The notes under the pieces: generated by a model
The model's database searches: none
Seen by the model: only the letters and a program-made list of their open reading frames with translations
Told to the model about the DNA's origin: nothing
Part shown: in pieces, positions 44,137 through 52,723 of the stretch
Position numbering within the stretch: the first letter of the stretch is position 1
How the letters are laid out: each line of letters opens with the position of its first letter
NCBI GenBank assembly: GCA_046726315.1
Contig: JBKPAG010000011.1
Span: 62,001-126,000 of the forward strand
Length of the DNA: 64,000 nucleotides
Origin: JACVRX01 sp046726315
Lineage (GTDB): Bacteria; Actinomycetota; Actinomycetes; Jiangellales; Jiangellaceae
Reading direction: 5' to 3'
Program-made: the position numbers and the translations under genes

Positions 44137-45219
44137 GTGCAGGCAGCCGTGAGCGACCCGGTTCGCCCGCTGCGGCCGCGAGTGGAGCGGGTTATCGACC
44201 TGCATCTACGGCGGCAGCGCACGGTGCTCAGCGCACAGAGCCCGGACCTGTTGCCGCTCGTCGAGGCCGCTGCCGATCTGCTGGCCGGCGGCAAACGGCT
44301 GCGCGCGGCCTTCTGCTACTGGGGCTGGTGCGGTGCCGGTTCCGCTGACGAAGACGTAATCGTCAACGCCGCGACCTGCCTGGAGTTCTTCCACGCCGCT
44401 GCGTTGATCCACGACGACCTCATCGACGGATCCGACACCCGCCGCGGAATACCGTCGGCGCATCGACGGTTCGCCGCCATCCATGAGCAAAGCGGTTGGC
44501 AGGGAGACCCGTCGCGGTTCGGCAACGCGGCAGCGTTGTTGCTCGGTGACCTGTGCCTGGGCTGGAGCGACGAGCTGCTGAACAACTCCGGACTTTCCGA
44601 AGCCGCCTTGCGTCGCGGCCGACCGGTGTTCGAACGGATGCGGACCGAGCTCATCGGTGGTCAATTCCTCGACATTCTCGAACAGGCGTCCGGTGCGCAG
44701 GACCCCGTCGGGCAGGCGGCTCGGGCCCGGCAGGTGATCAGGCACAAGAGTGCGAAGTACTCGGTCGAGCATCCACTGCGGCTGGGAGGCTTGCTCGCCG
44801 GCGGAGCTGAACGGCTACTGGCGTCGTACTCCAGGTATGGCCTGGCGCTCGGCGAGGCTTTCCAGCTCCGCGACGACGTGCTCGGTGTCTTCGGCGACCC
44901 CGAACGAACAGGAAAGCCTGCAGGCGACGACCTGCGAGAGGGGAAGCGGACGGTGCTTGTCGCGTACGCGCAGGAGCGCGCGTCGGCTGCCCAGACGGCC
45001 GTCATGGACAAGTTCCTCGGCGACCGCTCGCTCGACCCTGTAGCGCTGGACGAGCTGCGCGAGATCATCGTCGACACTGGTGCCCTGCAGCGGGTGGAAC
45101 AGCTGATCGCCGATCTGGTCGCCCGCTCCGCCGCCGCGCTCTCCGAAGCCGAGATCGGCGCCGAGCCGCGGGCGGCATTGGCTGGGCTGATCACCGCGGC
45201 CACGGTTCGGGCGGACTGA
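44137..45219 (+). CDS. idsA: Polyprenyl (geranylgeranyl-type) diphosphate synthase, IdsA-like
   Basis: About 360 residues (GTG 44137; GTG 44149 is also possible). The first Asp-rich motif is ALIHDDLIDGSDTRRG (DDxxD), the second FQLRDDVLGVFGDPERTGK. LLAGGKRLRAAFCYWGW binds the allylic diphosphate, and FERMRTELIGGQFLDILEQA is also conserved. The enzyme makes linear isoprenoid diphosphates (C15-C20 range) for carotenoids, menaquinone or lipid carriers. The chain length is not predictable here. It matches the position of idsA2 upstream of pknL in M. tuberculosis. Two hairpins follow its stop. Confidence 0.93.
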   Translation: MQAAVSDPVRPLRPRVERVIDLHLRRQRTVLSAQSPDLLPLVEAAADLLAGGKRLRAAFCYWGWCGAGSADEDVIVNAATCLEFFHAAALIHDDLIDGSDTRRGIPSAHRRFAAIHEQSGWQGDPSRFGNAAALLLGDLCLGWSDELLNNSGLSEAALRRGRPVFERMRTELIGGQFLDILEQASGAQDPVGQAARARQVIRHKSAKYSVEHPLRLGGLLAGGAERLLASYSRYGLALGEAFQLRDDVLGVFGDPERTGKPAGDDLREGKRTVLVAYAQERASAAQTAVMDKFLGDRSLDPVALDELREIIVDTGALQRVEQLIADLVARSAAALSEAEIGAEPRAALAGLITAATVRAD

Positions 45220-45238
45220 TCCCGCCGCGCCTCTTGGC

Positions 45239-45270
45239 GAGCTCGCCGCCGCCCACCACCCGGCGAGCTC
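45239..45270. terminator. Perfect 10-bp hairpin after the polyprenyl synthase gene
   Basis: GAGCTCGCCG at 45239-45248 pairs with CGGCGAGCTC at 45261-45270 over a 12-nt C-rich loop. It starts 19 bp after the stop. It has no U-run; in actinobacteria such G/C hairpins often end transcription. Confidence 0.6.
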
Positions 45271-45304
45271 GTACCTCACCAGGCCTGTGCGCGTGGTGAG
45301 GTAC
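45271..45304. repeat. Second perfect inverted repeat, directly adjoining
   Basis: GTACCTCACC at 45271-45280 pairs perfectly with GGTGAGGTAC at 45295-45304 across 14 nt. It begins at the exact base after the first hairpin and ends 79 bp before the kinase start. It may be part of a tandem terminator or a binding site for the kinase promoter. Confidence 0.55.
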
Positions 45305-45383
45305 CCACAAGGGTGGTGAATGTGGTCATTCCGAGTGCGAGGGATCCGGGGAAGGGGGCTGTCGCGTCCGTACACTCCCCTTC

Positions 45384-47258
45384 GTGGACCTGCACGTCTC
45401 GCCGGCGCCTGTTGGCCATCTGCTCGACGGCCGCTACCGGGTCGAGGCGACGCTCGCTCGCGGCGGCATGGCCACGGTCTACCGGGCGGTGGACATTCGC
45501 CTGGATCGAGTGGTGGCGCTCAAGGTCATGCATCCCGAGCTGGCGGCCGACGAGGCCTTCGTCGCCCGGTTCATCGACGAGGCCCGATCGGCTGCCCGGC
45601 TGTCCCATCCAGCGGTCGTGGCCGTCTTCGACCAAGGAGAAGACAGCGGCACGGTCTACCTCGCGATGGAGTACGTCGACGGCCGCACGCTTCGCCAGCT
45701 ACTGCGCGAGCAGGGCCGGCTCTCTTCTGCTCAGGCGCTCGACGTCCTCGATCCGGTACTGGCAGCGCTCGATGCGGCGCATGCCAGCGGCATCGTGCAC
45801 CGTGACGTGAAGCCCGAGAACGTTCTGGTAGGTGACGATGGCCGGGTGAAGGTCGCCGACTTCGGGCTGGCTAAGGCGCTGACCAACCCCTCCACCCTCA
45901 CCCGCGGACTGCTGCTCGGGACCGTCAACTACATCTCGCCGGAACAAGCACTCGGAGAGGTGGCCACCCCTCGCTCCGACGTGTATTCCGCAGGAGTGAT
46001 GCTCTACGAACTGCTGACTGGTCGTCCACCGCACACCGGCCCCACGGACTTCGTGGTGGTCCGCAGGCACATCGAAGAGGACGTCCCCAAGCCGTCGCTC
46101 GACGAGCCCGCCGTACCGGCGCATGTCGACGAACTCGTGCGGCGAGCAACGCAACGTGAACCACTGCGCCGCTTCCCCAACGCCAGGGAGTTCCTGGCCG
46201 AGCTTCGAGTCGCCCGCGGGGAACTCGCACCAGCCGTGCTCGGCCTGGAGCCCCGGGAGTCGGCTGGTGTGTCTGTCGCCGAGGCCCTGACCTCCCATGT
46301 CGAGTACCCGGTTCCGATCCGGCGCCCAGATGCTCCGGACGTCTCCCATCCGACCCGACAGCGGCGACCCCGGCGCGGCCAGTGGCGGGGCCCGATCCTG
46401 TTCGTCGCTGTGCTCCTACTCGCCGCCGGGGTCGCCGCCAGCGCGTGGTGGTATGGCGCCGGCCGGTACACCACAACACCGTCGTTGATCGACCTCACCG
46501 TCGAGGAGGCGCGAGCCGAGGCGGAACGGGAAGGGCTGACAGTCGTCGACGCAGGGTCGCGGTTCTCCGAGGTCGTCGACCCCGGACGTGTGGTGGCGAC
46601 CGAGCCGGGACCCGGCGAGCGAATTCAGCACAGCGGCACCATCGAGATCTACACGTCCCGCGGACCTGAGCGATACAAGGTGCCAGACGTGGTCGGCATG
46701 ACGGCAGCCGAAGCTGAACAGGCCTTGGCCGCCGCCGGCATCGCGGTCGGCACGGTCGACGAAGAATTCCACGAAGAGACACCCAAGGGCGTCGTCATCT
46801 CCCAGAGCGTCTCTCCCGGCGAAGAACTCCGGCGGGACATGCCGGTCTCGATCAAGGTGAGCAAAGGCCGGGAGCCGATCGATATCGAAGACTTCACCGG
46901 GCGGCCGTTCGCAGCAGCGGAGAGCGCGCTGACCGACGCCGGGTTCAAGGTGGTCGCTGAGGAGAGGGCCGACCCCTCTGTCCCACCCGGTGTCGTGATC
47001 TCGCAGGACCCGGCAAGCGGCACCGGTTTCCGCGGTGACGAAATCCGCTTGCAGGTATCCGCTGATGCAAAGCTGAAGATTCCAGTGCCCGACGTCGTCG
47101 GGATGAATGTCACCGCCGCCCGCTTGCTACTCTCCGCCCTCGGTTTCGATGTCGAGGTTCGAAATCAGGGATTCGGGCGAGAAGTCACCGGCCAGAATCC
47201 GCGAGCCGGCGAGCTCCGCGAGATCGGCAGCACCGTCCGGCTCCAAGTGCGCCGCTGA
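45384..47258 (+). CDS. pknL: PASTA-domain Ser/Thr protein kinase (PknL-like)
   Basis: 624 residues, from GTG 45384. The Hanks-type kinase domain (about 17-275) shows the glycine loop LARGGMATVY, Lys47 (VALKVM), Asp141 (IVHRDVKPENVL) and Asp159 (VADFGLAKAL). After a linker comes a membrane helix (PILFVAVLLLAAGVAASAWW, about 335-355) and four PASTA repeats (YTTTPSLIDLTVEEARAEA; YKVPDVVGMTAAEAEQALA; IDIEDFTGRPFAAAESALT; IPVPDVVGMNVTAARLLLS). PASTA modules bind peptidoglycan or lipid II fragments. The kinase probably couples wall state to phosphorylation. The four-repeat layout and idsA neighbour match mycobacterial PknL more than PknB, although real PknL of M. tuberculosis lacks PASTA, so the symbol is by position. 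Confidence 0.93.
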   Translation: MDLHVSPAPVGHLLDGRYRVEATLARGGMATVYRAVDIRLDRVVALKVMHPELAADEAFVARFIDEARSAARLSHPAVVAVFDQGEDSGTVYLAMEYVDGRTLRQLLREQGRLSSAQALDVLDPVLAALDAAHASGIVHRDVKPENVLVGDDGRVKVADFGLAKALTNPSTLTRGLLLGTVNYISPEQALGEVATPRSDVYSAGVMLYELLTGRPPHTGPTDFVVVRRHIEEDVPKPSLDEPAVPAHVDELVRRATQREPLRRFPNAREFLAELRVARGELAPAVLGLEPRESAGVSVAEALTSHVEYPVPIRRPDAPDVSHPTRQRRPRRGQWRGPILFVAVLLLAAGVAASAWWYGAGRYTTTPSLIDLTVEEARAEAEREGLTVVDAGSRFSEVVDPGRVVATEPGPGERIQHSGTIEIYTSRGPERYKVPDVVGMTAAEAEQALAAAGIAVGTVDEEFHEETPKGVVISQSVSPGEELRRDMPVSIKVSKGREPIDIEDFTGRPFAAAESALTDAGFKVVAEERADPSVPPGVVISQDPASGTGFRGDEIRLQVSADAKLKIPVPDVVGMNVTAARLLLSALGFDVEVRNQGFGREVTGQNPRAGELREIGSTVRLQVRR

Positions 47259-47395
47259 GGGCCGGGGTGTCAGCTTTCGGTTTCGACGCGGTTGGGTGAC
47301 CTGTTCGTAACAAAGCGTCTTGGCTCTCGGACCGACCGTCCACCTGGGCGGACCCCGCCATAAGGTCGAGGCCCGGCGGCAGGGAGGTGATTCCC

Positions 47396-48460
47396 GTGGT
47401 GGTGGTCATGCAACCTGGTGCTTCCACCGCCCAGATCGACGCTGTTGTCAACCGGGTGCGTGCTGCCGGTGGCGACGCGTTCGTGAGCCGAGGAGTCAGC
47501 CGAACCATCATCGGGTTGGTGGGCGACGTCGACGAGTTCCGGGCGCTCAACCTGCGGGCAATGGAAGGCGTCGCCGACGTGATCCGGGTGTCGTCGCCCT
47601 ACAAGCTGGTCAGCCTGCACAACCATCCGGCCCGCAGCACCGTCGTAGTCGGCGGACCGGAGCTCGGCGTGCCGATCGGGCCGGAGACGTTCACGCTGAT
47701 CGCCGGGCCATGCGCGGTCGAGTCGGCGCAACAGACCCATGAAGCCGCCGAGATGGCGAAGGCGGCGGGAGCGACGTTGCTGCGCGGCGGCGCCTTCAAG
47801 CCGCGTACGTCTCCCTATGCCTTCCAGGGCCTCGGCGAGCAAGGCCTACGAATTCTGGCCGAGGTGCGGGACGCGACCGGCCTGCCGATCGTCACCGAGG
47901 TACTCGACGCGCACGATGTGCCCCTCGTCGCCTCCTACGCCGACATGCTCCAACTCGGCACTCGGAACATGCACAACTACGCACTGCTGCAGGAGGTCGG
48001 GCGCGCCCAACTGCCGGTGCTGCTGAAACGGGGGATGCAGGCGACGATCGAGGAGTGGCTGATGGCTGCGGAGTACGTCGCCCAGCGCGGCAACCTGGAC
48101 ATCGTCTTGTGTGAACGCGGCATCCGCACGTTCGAGACCGCAACCCGCAACACCCTCGACATCTCCGCCGTGCCAGTCGTCCAACAGCTCTCGCACCTCC
48201 CGGTAATCGTCGACCCGTCGCATTCAGGGGGACGACGCGATCTGGTCCTGCCACTGGCCCGGGCAGCCATCGCAGCAGGTGCTGACGGCATCATCGTCGA
48301 TGTTCATCCAGCACCCGAGGAAGCACTTGTCGACGGGCCGCAGGCGCTGGTCGGCGACGACCTGCGTCAGCTTGCCTCGGCGGTCAGGCGCCTACCGCCG
48401 CTCCTGGGCCGGCGTCCCGGCCAGCGCCTCGGAGCCTCCCGGCCCTCCGTCGTCACCTAG
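47396..48460 (+). CDS. aroF: Class I (KDO8PS-like) 3-deoxy-7-phosphoheptulonate synthase
   Basis: About 354 residues from GTG 47396, with AGGGAGG 8 bp upstream (the GTG at 47387 overlaps that site). The N-terminal ferredoxin-like domain (about 1-85) contains GGDAFVSRGVSRTIIGLVGD. The catalytic barrel has FTLIAGPCAVESAQQTHEAA, LLRGGAFKPRTSPYAFQGLG, LKRGMQATIEEWLMAAEYV and PVIVDPSHSGGRRDLV. Phosphoenolpyruvate and erythrose 4-phosphate are joined to DAHP, the first shikimate step. The N-terminal domain suggests feedback regulation. A second, unrelated DAHP synthase lies at 49971. Confidence 0.94.
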   Translation: MVVVMQPGASTAQIDAVVNRVRAAGGDAFVSRGVSRTIIGLVGDVDEFRALNLRAMEGVADVIRVSSPYKLVSLHNHPARSTVVVGGPELGVPIGPETFTLIAGPCAVESAQQTHEAAEMAKAAGATLLRGGAFKPRTSPYAFQGLGEQGLRILAEVRDATGLPIVTEVLDAHDVPLVASYADMLQLGTRNMHNYALLQEVGRAQLPVLLKRGMQATIEEWLMAAEYVAQRGNLDIVLCERGIRTFETATRNTLDISAVPVVQQLSHLPVIVDPSHSGGRRDLVLPLARAAIAAGADGIIVDVHPAPEEALVDGPQALVGDDLRQLASAVRRLPPLLGRRPGQRLGASRPSVVT

Positions 48461-48509
48461 CGCACGGCCGGGTCCCTGCGAGCGCGGTCGACAGCCGGGC
48501 CAAGAAACG

Positions 48510-49538
48510 TCAGGCTGCCAGCAGTCGCGCGAGAGCGTCGCCGGCCTTTCGGGAATCGTCGGCCGTGACGTCCAGGTGCGTGATGAGCCGGACGACCTGC
48601 TGGCCGACCGCCCCGACCAGTACGCCGTCAGCACGCGCGGCGTCGACGAGTTCGCCGGCGGTAAGACTCGCCACAGACATGTTCAGTAGCACGATGTTCG
48701 TCTCGACCGAGACAGGGTCCACGACGCCGGCTCCGGCGATCAGCCCAGCGATGGTCCGCGCGTTGGCGTGATCGTCGGCCAGGCGCTCGAGATGGTGGTC
48801 CAGAGCGTAGATTCCGGCCGCGGCCAGGACTCCGGCCTGTCGCCAGCCTGCGCCCATTCGTTTGCGCCACTGACGAGCGCCCGCGATGACCTCGGCCGGA
48901 CCTACCAGGACCGATCCGATCGGGGCGCCGAGCCCTTTGGAAAAACACACCGACACCGTGTCGAACAGTTTCCCCATCGCAGCCAGCTCGACTCCGGACG
49001 CGATGTGCGCGTTCCACAGCCGCGCCCCATCCAGATGCAGCCGAACGCCGGTGCCATCGACGAGATCGCGTAACGCGTGCAGGTCAGGGACTGGCTGTAC
49101 GGTGCCGCCGGCGTAGTTGTGCGTGTTCTCGACCGCTACCGCGGCGGTCGAGACCAGGTATGGCCCAGCATCCGGCGCGAGCATCGATCTCAGCGCGCCG
49201 AGGTCGATGTGACCTTTCGGGTGGGCCCACGTCCGGGTAGTCACCCCATGCCAGGCTGCGTGCCCGCCCAGCTCGGCCCGTACGACGTGCGCCTGCGCCT
49301 CGCACAGCAGCTCCTGACCCTGCCGGACCCAGGCCCGGATGCCGAGCATGTTCGCCAGCGAACCGGTCACCGTGAACAGGCCTGCCTGATGTCCAAGCAG
49401 CTCCGCGACCCGCTCCTCTAGCGCGCGGACCGTAGGGTCCTCTCCGTAGACGTCGTCGCCCGTCTCGGCCGCCGCCATCGCCGCGAGCATGCCCGGCGTG
49501 GGCCGCGTGACCGTGTCGCTGCGCAAGTCGATCGTCAC
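48510..49538 (-). CDS. ltaE: Low-specificity L-threonine aldolase (PLP enzyme)
   Basis: 342 residues. IDLRSDTVTRPTPGMLAAMA opens the protein, DDVYGEDPTVRALEERVAEL follows, and the PLP-binding Lys is in VSVCFSKGLGAPIGSVLVG. HLDGARLWNAHIASG binds the cofactor Asp. It cleaves threonine or allo-threonine to glycine and acetaldehyde. Convergent with aroF; the start faces the ScyD-like remnant. Family match is strong; specificity is undetermined. Confidence 0.93.
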   Translation of the reverse strand: MTIDLRSDTVTRPTPGMLAAMAAAETGDDVYGEDPTVRALEERVAELLGHQAGLFTVTGSLANMLGIRAWVRQGQELLCEAQAHVVRAELGGHAAWHGVTTRTWAHPKGHIDLGALRSMLAPDAGPYLVSTAAVAVENTHNYAGGTVQPVPDLHALRDLVDGTGVRLHLDGARLWNAHIASGVELAAMGKLFDTVSVCFSKGLGAPIGSVLVGPAEVIAGARQWRKRMGAGWRQAGVLAAAGIYALDHHLERLADDHANARTIAGLIAGAGVVDPVSVETNIVLLNMSVASLTAGELVDAARADGVLVGAVGQQVVRLITHLDVTADDSRKAGDALARLLAA

Positions 49539-49613
49539 AAGCTGACTCTAGGCTCGTTCGATGCGGCGATTCGGGATGCCGACAGGTTCGGCGTGCAGTT
49601 GCTAAATGGCTGA

Positions 49614-49979
49614 GGCCGGTCCGATGTCCACCTGCCCGCAGACGGCAAGGTCGGGTCGTTCCAGCCGAAGTCGCCCTCTCCTACCGAGGTCGCTTCCGGC
49701 GGACGGCTCCTGGTGGACGTCGAGTTCGGCCGCGGGCGCACGCTTTACGCCCTGGCACAGGGTGTCTGGCTCAGCGGCCCCCCCGGTGCTCCGGCAGCAC
49801 CGAATACGGGGAACCTGCTAGAGGTGAATCCCGACGGCACATTCACCGCTGTGGTCCACGGTTTGGATCGGCCGACGTCGGTCGAGTTCATCGGGAATAC
49901 CGCGTACGTCGTCACCCTTGCCGGGGAGATCTTGCAGATCGACGATGTGTCCGGACCGCCCTACGGCTCGTCACACTGA
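49614..49979 (+). pseudogene. C-terminal remnant of a ScyD/ScyE-family secreted protein
   Basis: The frame is open from 49614, after a TGA at 49611, to a TGA at 49977-49979. Its translation (FQPKSPSPTEVASGGRLLVD, LYALAQGVWLSGPPGAPAAP, NTGNLLEVNPDGTFTAVVHG, PTSVEFIGNTAYVVTLAGEI and a final DDVSGPPYG) follows the C-terminal beta-propeller blades of ScyD/ScyE-type proteins, which are about 330-400 residues long. The first two thirds, including the signal peptide, are missing. The only in-frame start is GTG 49713, so a functional protein is unlikely. Its end overlaps the convergent aroG stop by 9 bp. Confidence 0.65.
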
Positions 49980-51356
49980 CACTGCGCCGACCGTCCGCGC
50001 CCGCGCCTCGAGCAGCTCGGCGACCAGGAACGCCAAGTCCAGCGACTGAGTCCGGTTCAGCCGCGGGTCGCAGAACGTCTCGTAGCGGTCGGCCAGGCCG
50101 TCCTCCAGGATCGGGTCCGCGCCGCCGACGCACTCCGTGACGTCGTCCCCGGTCAATTCCACGTGCAGCCCTCCCGGCACGGTGCCGAGGGAACTGTGCA
50201 CCTCGAAGAAACCTCGTACTTCGTCGACGACGTCGTCGAACCGGCGGGTCTTGTGCCCGCTCGGGGCCTCGTATGTGTTGCCGTGCATCGGGTCACAGAT
50301 CCACGAAACAGCCAGCCCGCTCGCGGTGGCCTTCTCGACCAACGGCGGCAGGGTGTCCCGGATCGTGCGGGCGCCCATCCGGCTGACGAAGGTCAACCGG
50401 CCTGGCTCGCAGTCCGGGTCGAGACGCTCGGCCAGCGCCAGCACGTCTTCCGGGGACGCAGTCGGGCCCAGCTTCACTGCAACCGGGTTGTGGATCCGAG
50501 CCGCGAACTCGACGTGGGCACCGCCGAGATCGCGGGTTCGCTCCCCCACCCAGAGCAGATGACCCGACACGGCATACGGCAGCCCGGTGCGTGAGTCGAT
50601 GCGGGTCAGAGCCCGCTCGTAATCGAGTAACAGCGCCTCATGGCTCGCGAACAGCTCGACGGTGTGGACTTGTTCGGGGTCGGCTCCGATTGCCCGCATG
50701 AATGACAGCGCCTTCTCGATCTCGCCGGCCATCCGCTCGTAGCGCTGGCCGGCGGGAGAGGTTCGCACGAAGTCGGTGTTCCAAGCATGCACCTCACGCA
50801 GATCGGCATAACCACCGCCGATGAACGCGCGGGTGAGATTCAAGGTCGCGGCGGCCGCGTTGTACGCGCGCACCATCCGCTCCGGATCCGGCACCCGGCC
50901 GTCATCGGTGAACTCGAAGCTGTTCACCATGTCGCCGCGATAGGCCGGAAGGGTGAGCCCACCACGGGTCTCGGTCGGTCGGGACCGCGGCTTCGCGTAT
51001 TGCCCGGCGATGCGGCCCACCTTGACGACGGGGACACTGGCCGCATATGTCAACACGACCGCCATCTGCAAGAGCGTGTTGAGCTTGGTGCGGACGTTGT
51101 TCGCGGTCAAGCCGTCAAACGTCTCCGCGCAGTCGCCACCCTGAAGCAGGAATGCCTCGCCGCGGGACACCGCGGCGAGCCGCTCCCGAAGCTGGTCACA
51201 CTCGCCAGCAAAGACCAGCGGTGGCAGCGCACGGAGCTGACGAACCGCAGTCTCGACGGCGACGCCGTCGGCCCAGTCCGGCTGTTGGCCGGCCGGGAAG
51301 GCACTCAGATCTCTCGACAGCTTTGCGAACAGCGCATCGTCGGGGAGCAGGGTCAC
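49971..51356 (-). CDS. aroG: Class II 3-deoxy-7-phosphoheptulonate synthase
   Basis: 461 residues of the plant/M. tuberculosis class II type. Metal ligands: Cys in FLLQGGDCAETF, His in WICDPMHGNTYE, Glu in HVELTGDDVTEC and Asp in DPRLNRTQSL. GRIAGQYAKPRSRPTETRGG and LWVGERTRDLGGAHVEFAAR are also typical. Same reaction as the class I enzyme 1.5 kb away, with different fold details and regulation. In M. tuberculosis the class II enzyme is the only DAHP synthase and associates with chorismate mutase. Confidence 0.97.
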   Translation of the reverse strand: MTLLPDDALFAKLSRDLSAFPAGQQPDWADGVAVETAVRQLRALPPLVFAGECDQLRERLAAVSRGEAFLLQGGDCAETFDGLTANNVRTKLNTLLQMAVVLTYAASVPVVKVGRIAGQYAKPRSRPTETRGGLTLPAYRGDMVNSFEFTDDGRVPDPERMVRAYNAAAATLNLTRAFIGGGYADLREVHAWNTDFVRTSPAGQRYERMAGEIEKALSFMRAIGADPEQVHTVELFASHEALLLDYERALTRIDSRTGLPYAVSGHLLWVGERTRDLGGAHVEFAARIHNPVAVKLGPTASPEDVLALAERLDPDCEPGRLTFVSRMGARTIRDTLPPLVEKATASGLAVSWICDPMHGNTYEAPSGHKTRRFDDVVDEVRGFFEVHSSLGTVPGGLHVELTGDDVTECVGGADPILEDGLADRYETFCDPRLNRTQSLDLAFLVAELLEARARTVGAVSV

Positions 51357-51440
51357 CGGGCAAGCCTAGGCCGGTGAAGATGCGCCACCTGGGTAGGGTG
51401 ATTGCGACTCCAGCCTGCGATGTACGAAGGGGCCACGGCG

Positions 51441-52646
51441 ATGGCGGTGCGGAGGGTCGCGATGCTCACGGCCGGGGGGCTTGCCCCGTGCCTTTCGTCG
51501 GCCGTCGGGGGACTGATCGAGCGCTACACCCAGGTCGCCCCCGAGGTCGAGCTTATCGCCTACCCCGACGGGTACGCCGGGCTGCTCGCCGGCCGGTCGA
51601 TCACAGTGACGCCAGAGGCCCGATCACGTGCCCACCTGTTGCACCGGTTCGGCGGCAGCCCAATCGGCAACAGCCGGGTCAAGCTCACCAACGTCGACGA
51701 CCTGGTCAAGCGGGGCCTGGTGGAAAGCGGACAGGATCCGCTGGCCGTGGCCGCCGACCAGCTCACCCGCGACGCCGTCGACGTCCTGCACACGATCGGT
51801 GGCGATGACACCAACTCGACCGCAGCCGATCTCGCGGCCTACCTCGAGCGGCATGGCTATGCGCTCACCGTCGTGGGCCTGCCAAAGACGATCGACAATG
51901 ACGTCGTTCCGGTCAAGCAGAGCCTCGGTGCGTGGACGGCCGCCGAGCAGGCGGCGTTGTATGCCCGAAACATCGTGGCCGAACACTCGTCGAACCCACG
52001 GATGCTCATCGTGCACGAGGTCATGGGCCGCAACTGCGGTTGGCTCACGGCCGAAACGGCCCGGGTCTACCGCGCCTGGCTGGCTGACCAGGAATGGAAC
52101 CCGCAGATCGGGCTGGATAGTCGCCGCTGGGACATCCACGGCGTTTACGTGCCCGAAGCCGACCTTGATATCAAGGCCGAGGCCCGCCGGTTGCGGACCA
52201 ATATGGACGAGATCGGATGCGTCAACCTGCTCATCTCCGAGGGCGCCGGCGTTGCGTCGATCGTCGCGGAGCTGGAAGCGGCCGGCGAGCCGGTCGAGCG
52301 GGACCCGTTCGGTCACGTCCAGCTCGACAAGATCAACCCGGGTGCCTGGTTCGGCAAGCAGTTCGCGCAGCAGCTGGGGGCGGAGAAGGTCATGGTCCAG
52401 AAGAGCGGCTACTTCAGCCGATCAGCTGCGGCCAACGCACAAGACCTCGAGCTGATCAAAACCTGCGTCGACCACGCCGTCGATTGCGCCTTGCGCGGCG
52501 AGGGAGGGGTCGTCGGGCATGACGAGGACCACGATGGACAGCTACGCGCCATCGAGTTCGACCGGATCAAGGGCGGCAAGCGGTTCGACCCGACGGTCGA
52601 CTGGTTCGCTGGCCTGCTGGTGGACATCGGCCAAGCGGTCGGTTGA
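51441..52646 (+). CDS. pfp: 6-phosphofructokinase, PPi-dependent type by signature
   Basis: 401 residues from ATG 51441 (ATG 51420 possible). VAMLTAGGLAPCLSSAVGGL opens the protein. HTIGGDDTNSTA has Asp where ATP-dependent enzymes have Gly (GGDG), and VGLPKTIDNDVVPVKQSLGA has the Lys before TIDND; these two residues mark pyrophosphate-using enzymes. EVMGRNCGWLTAETARVYR and KINPGAWFGKQFAQQLGAEK are conserved. The reversible reaction PPi + fructose-6-P to fructose-1,6-bisP + Pi fits glycolysis and gluconeogenesis. Predicted from motifs only. Confidence 0.93.
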   Translation: MAVRRVAMLTAGGLAPCLSSAVGGLIERYTQVAPEVELIAYPDGYAGLLAGRSITVTPEARSRAHLLHRFGGSPIGNSRVKLTNVDDLVKRGLVESGQDPLAVAADQLTRDAVDVLHTIGGDDTNSTAADLAAYLERHGYALTVVGLPKTIDNDVVPVKQSLGAWTAAEQAALYARNIVAEHSSNPRMLIVHEVMGRNCGWLTAETARVYRAWLADQEWNPQIGLDSRRWDIHGVYVPEADLDIKAEARRLRTNMDEIGCVNLLISEGAGVASIVAELEAAGEPVERDPFGHVQLDKINPGAWFGKQFAQQLGAEKVMVQKSGYFSRSAAANAQDLELIKTCVDHAVDCALRGEGGVVGHDEDHDGQLRAIEFDRIKGGKRFDPTVDWFAGLLVDIGQAVG

Positions 52647-52723
52647 TTCGATGCCAGGCGAGGCTTCCCGAGCGATCTCCGGGGTGTCGCGATGAACGCC
52701 CACGCTGAGACTTGAACAGCACC

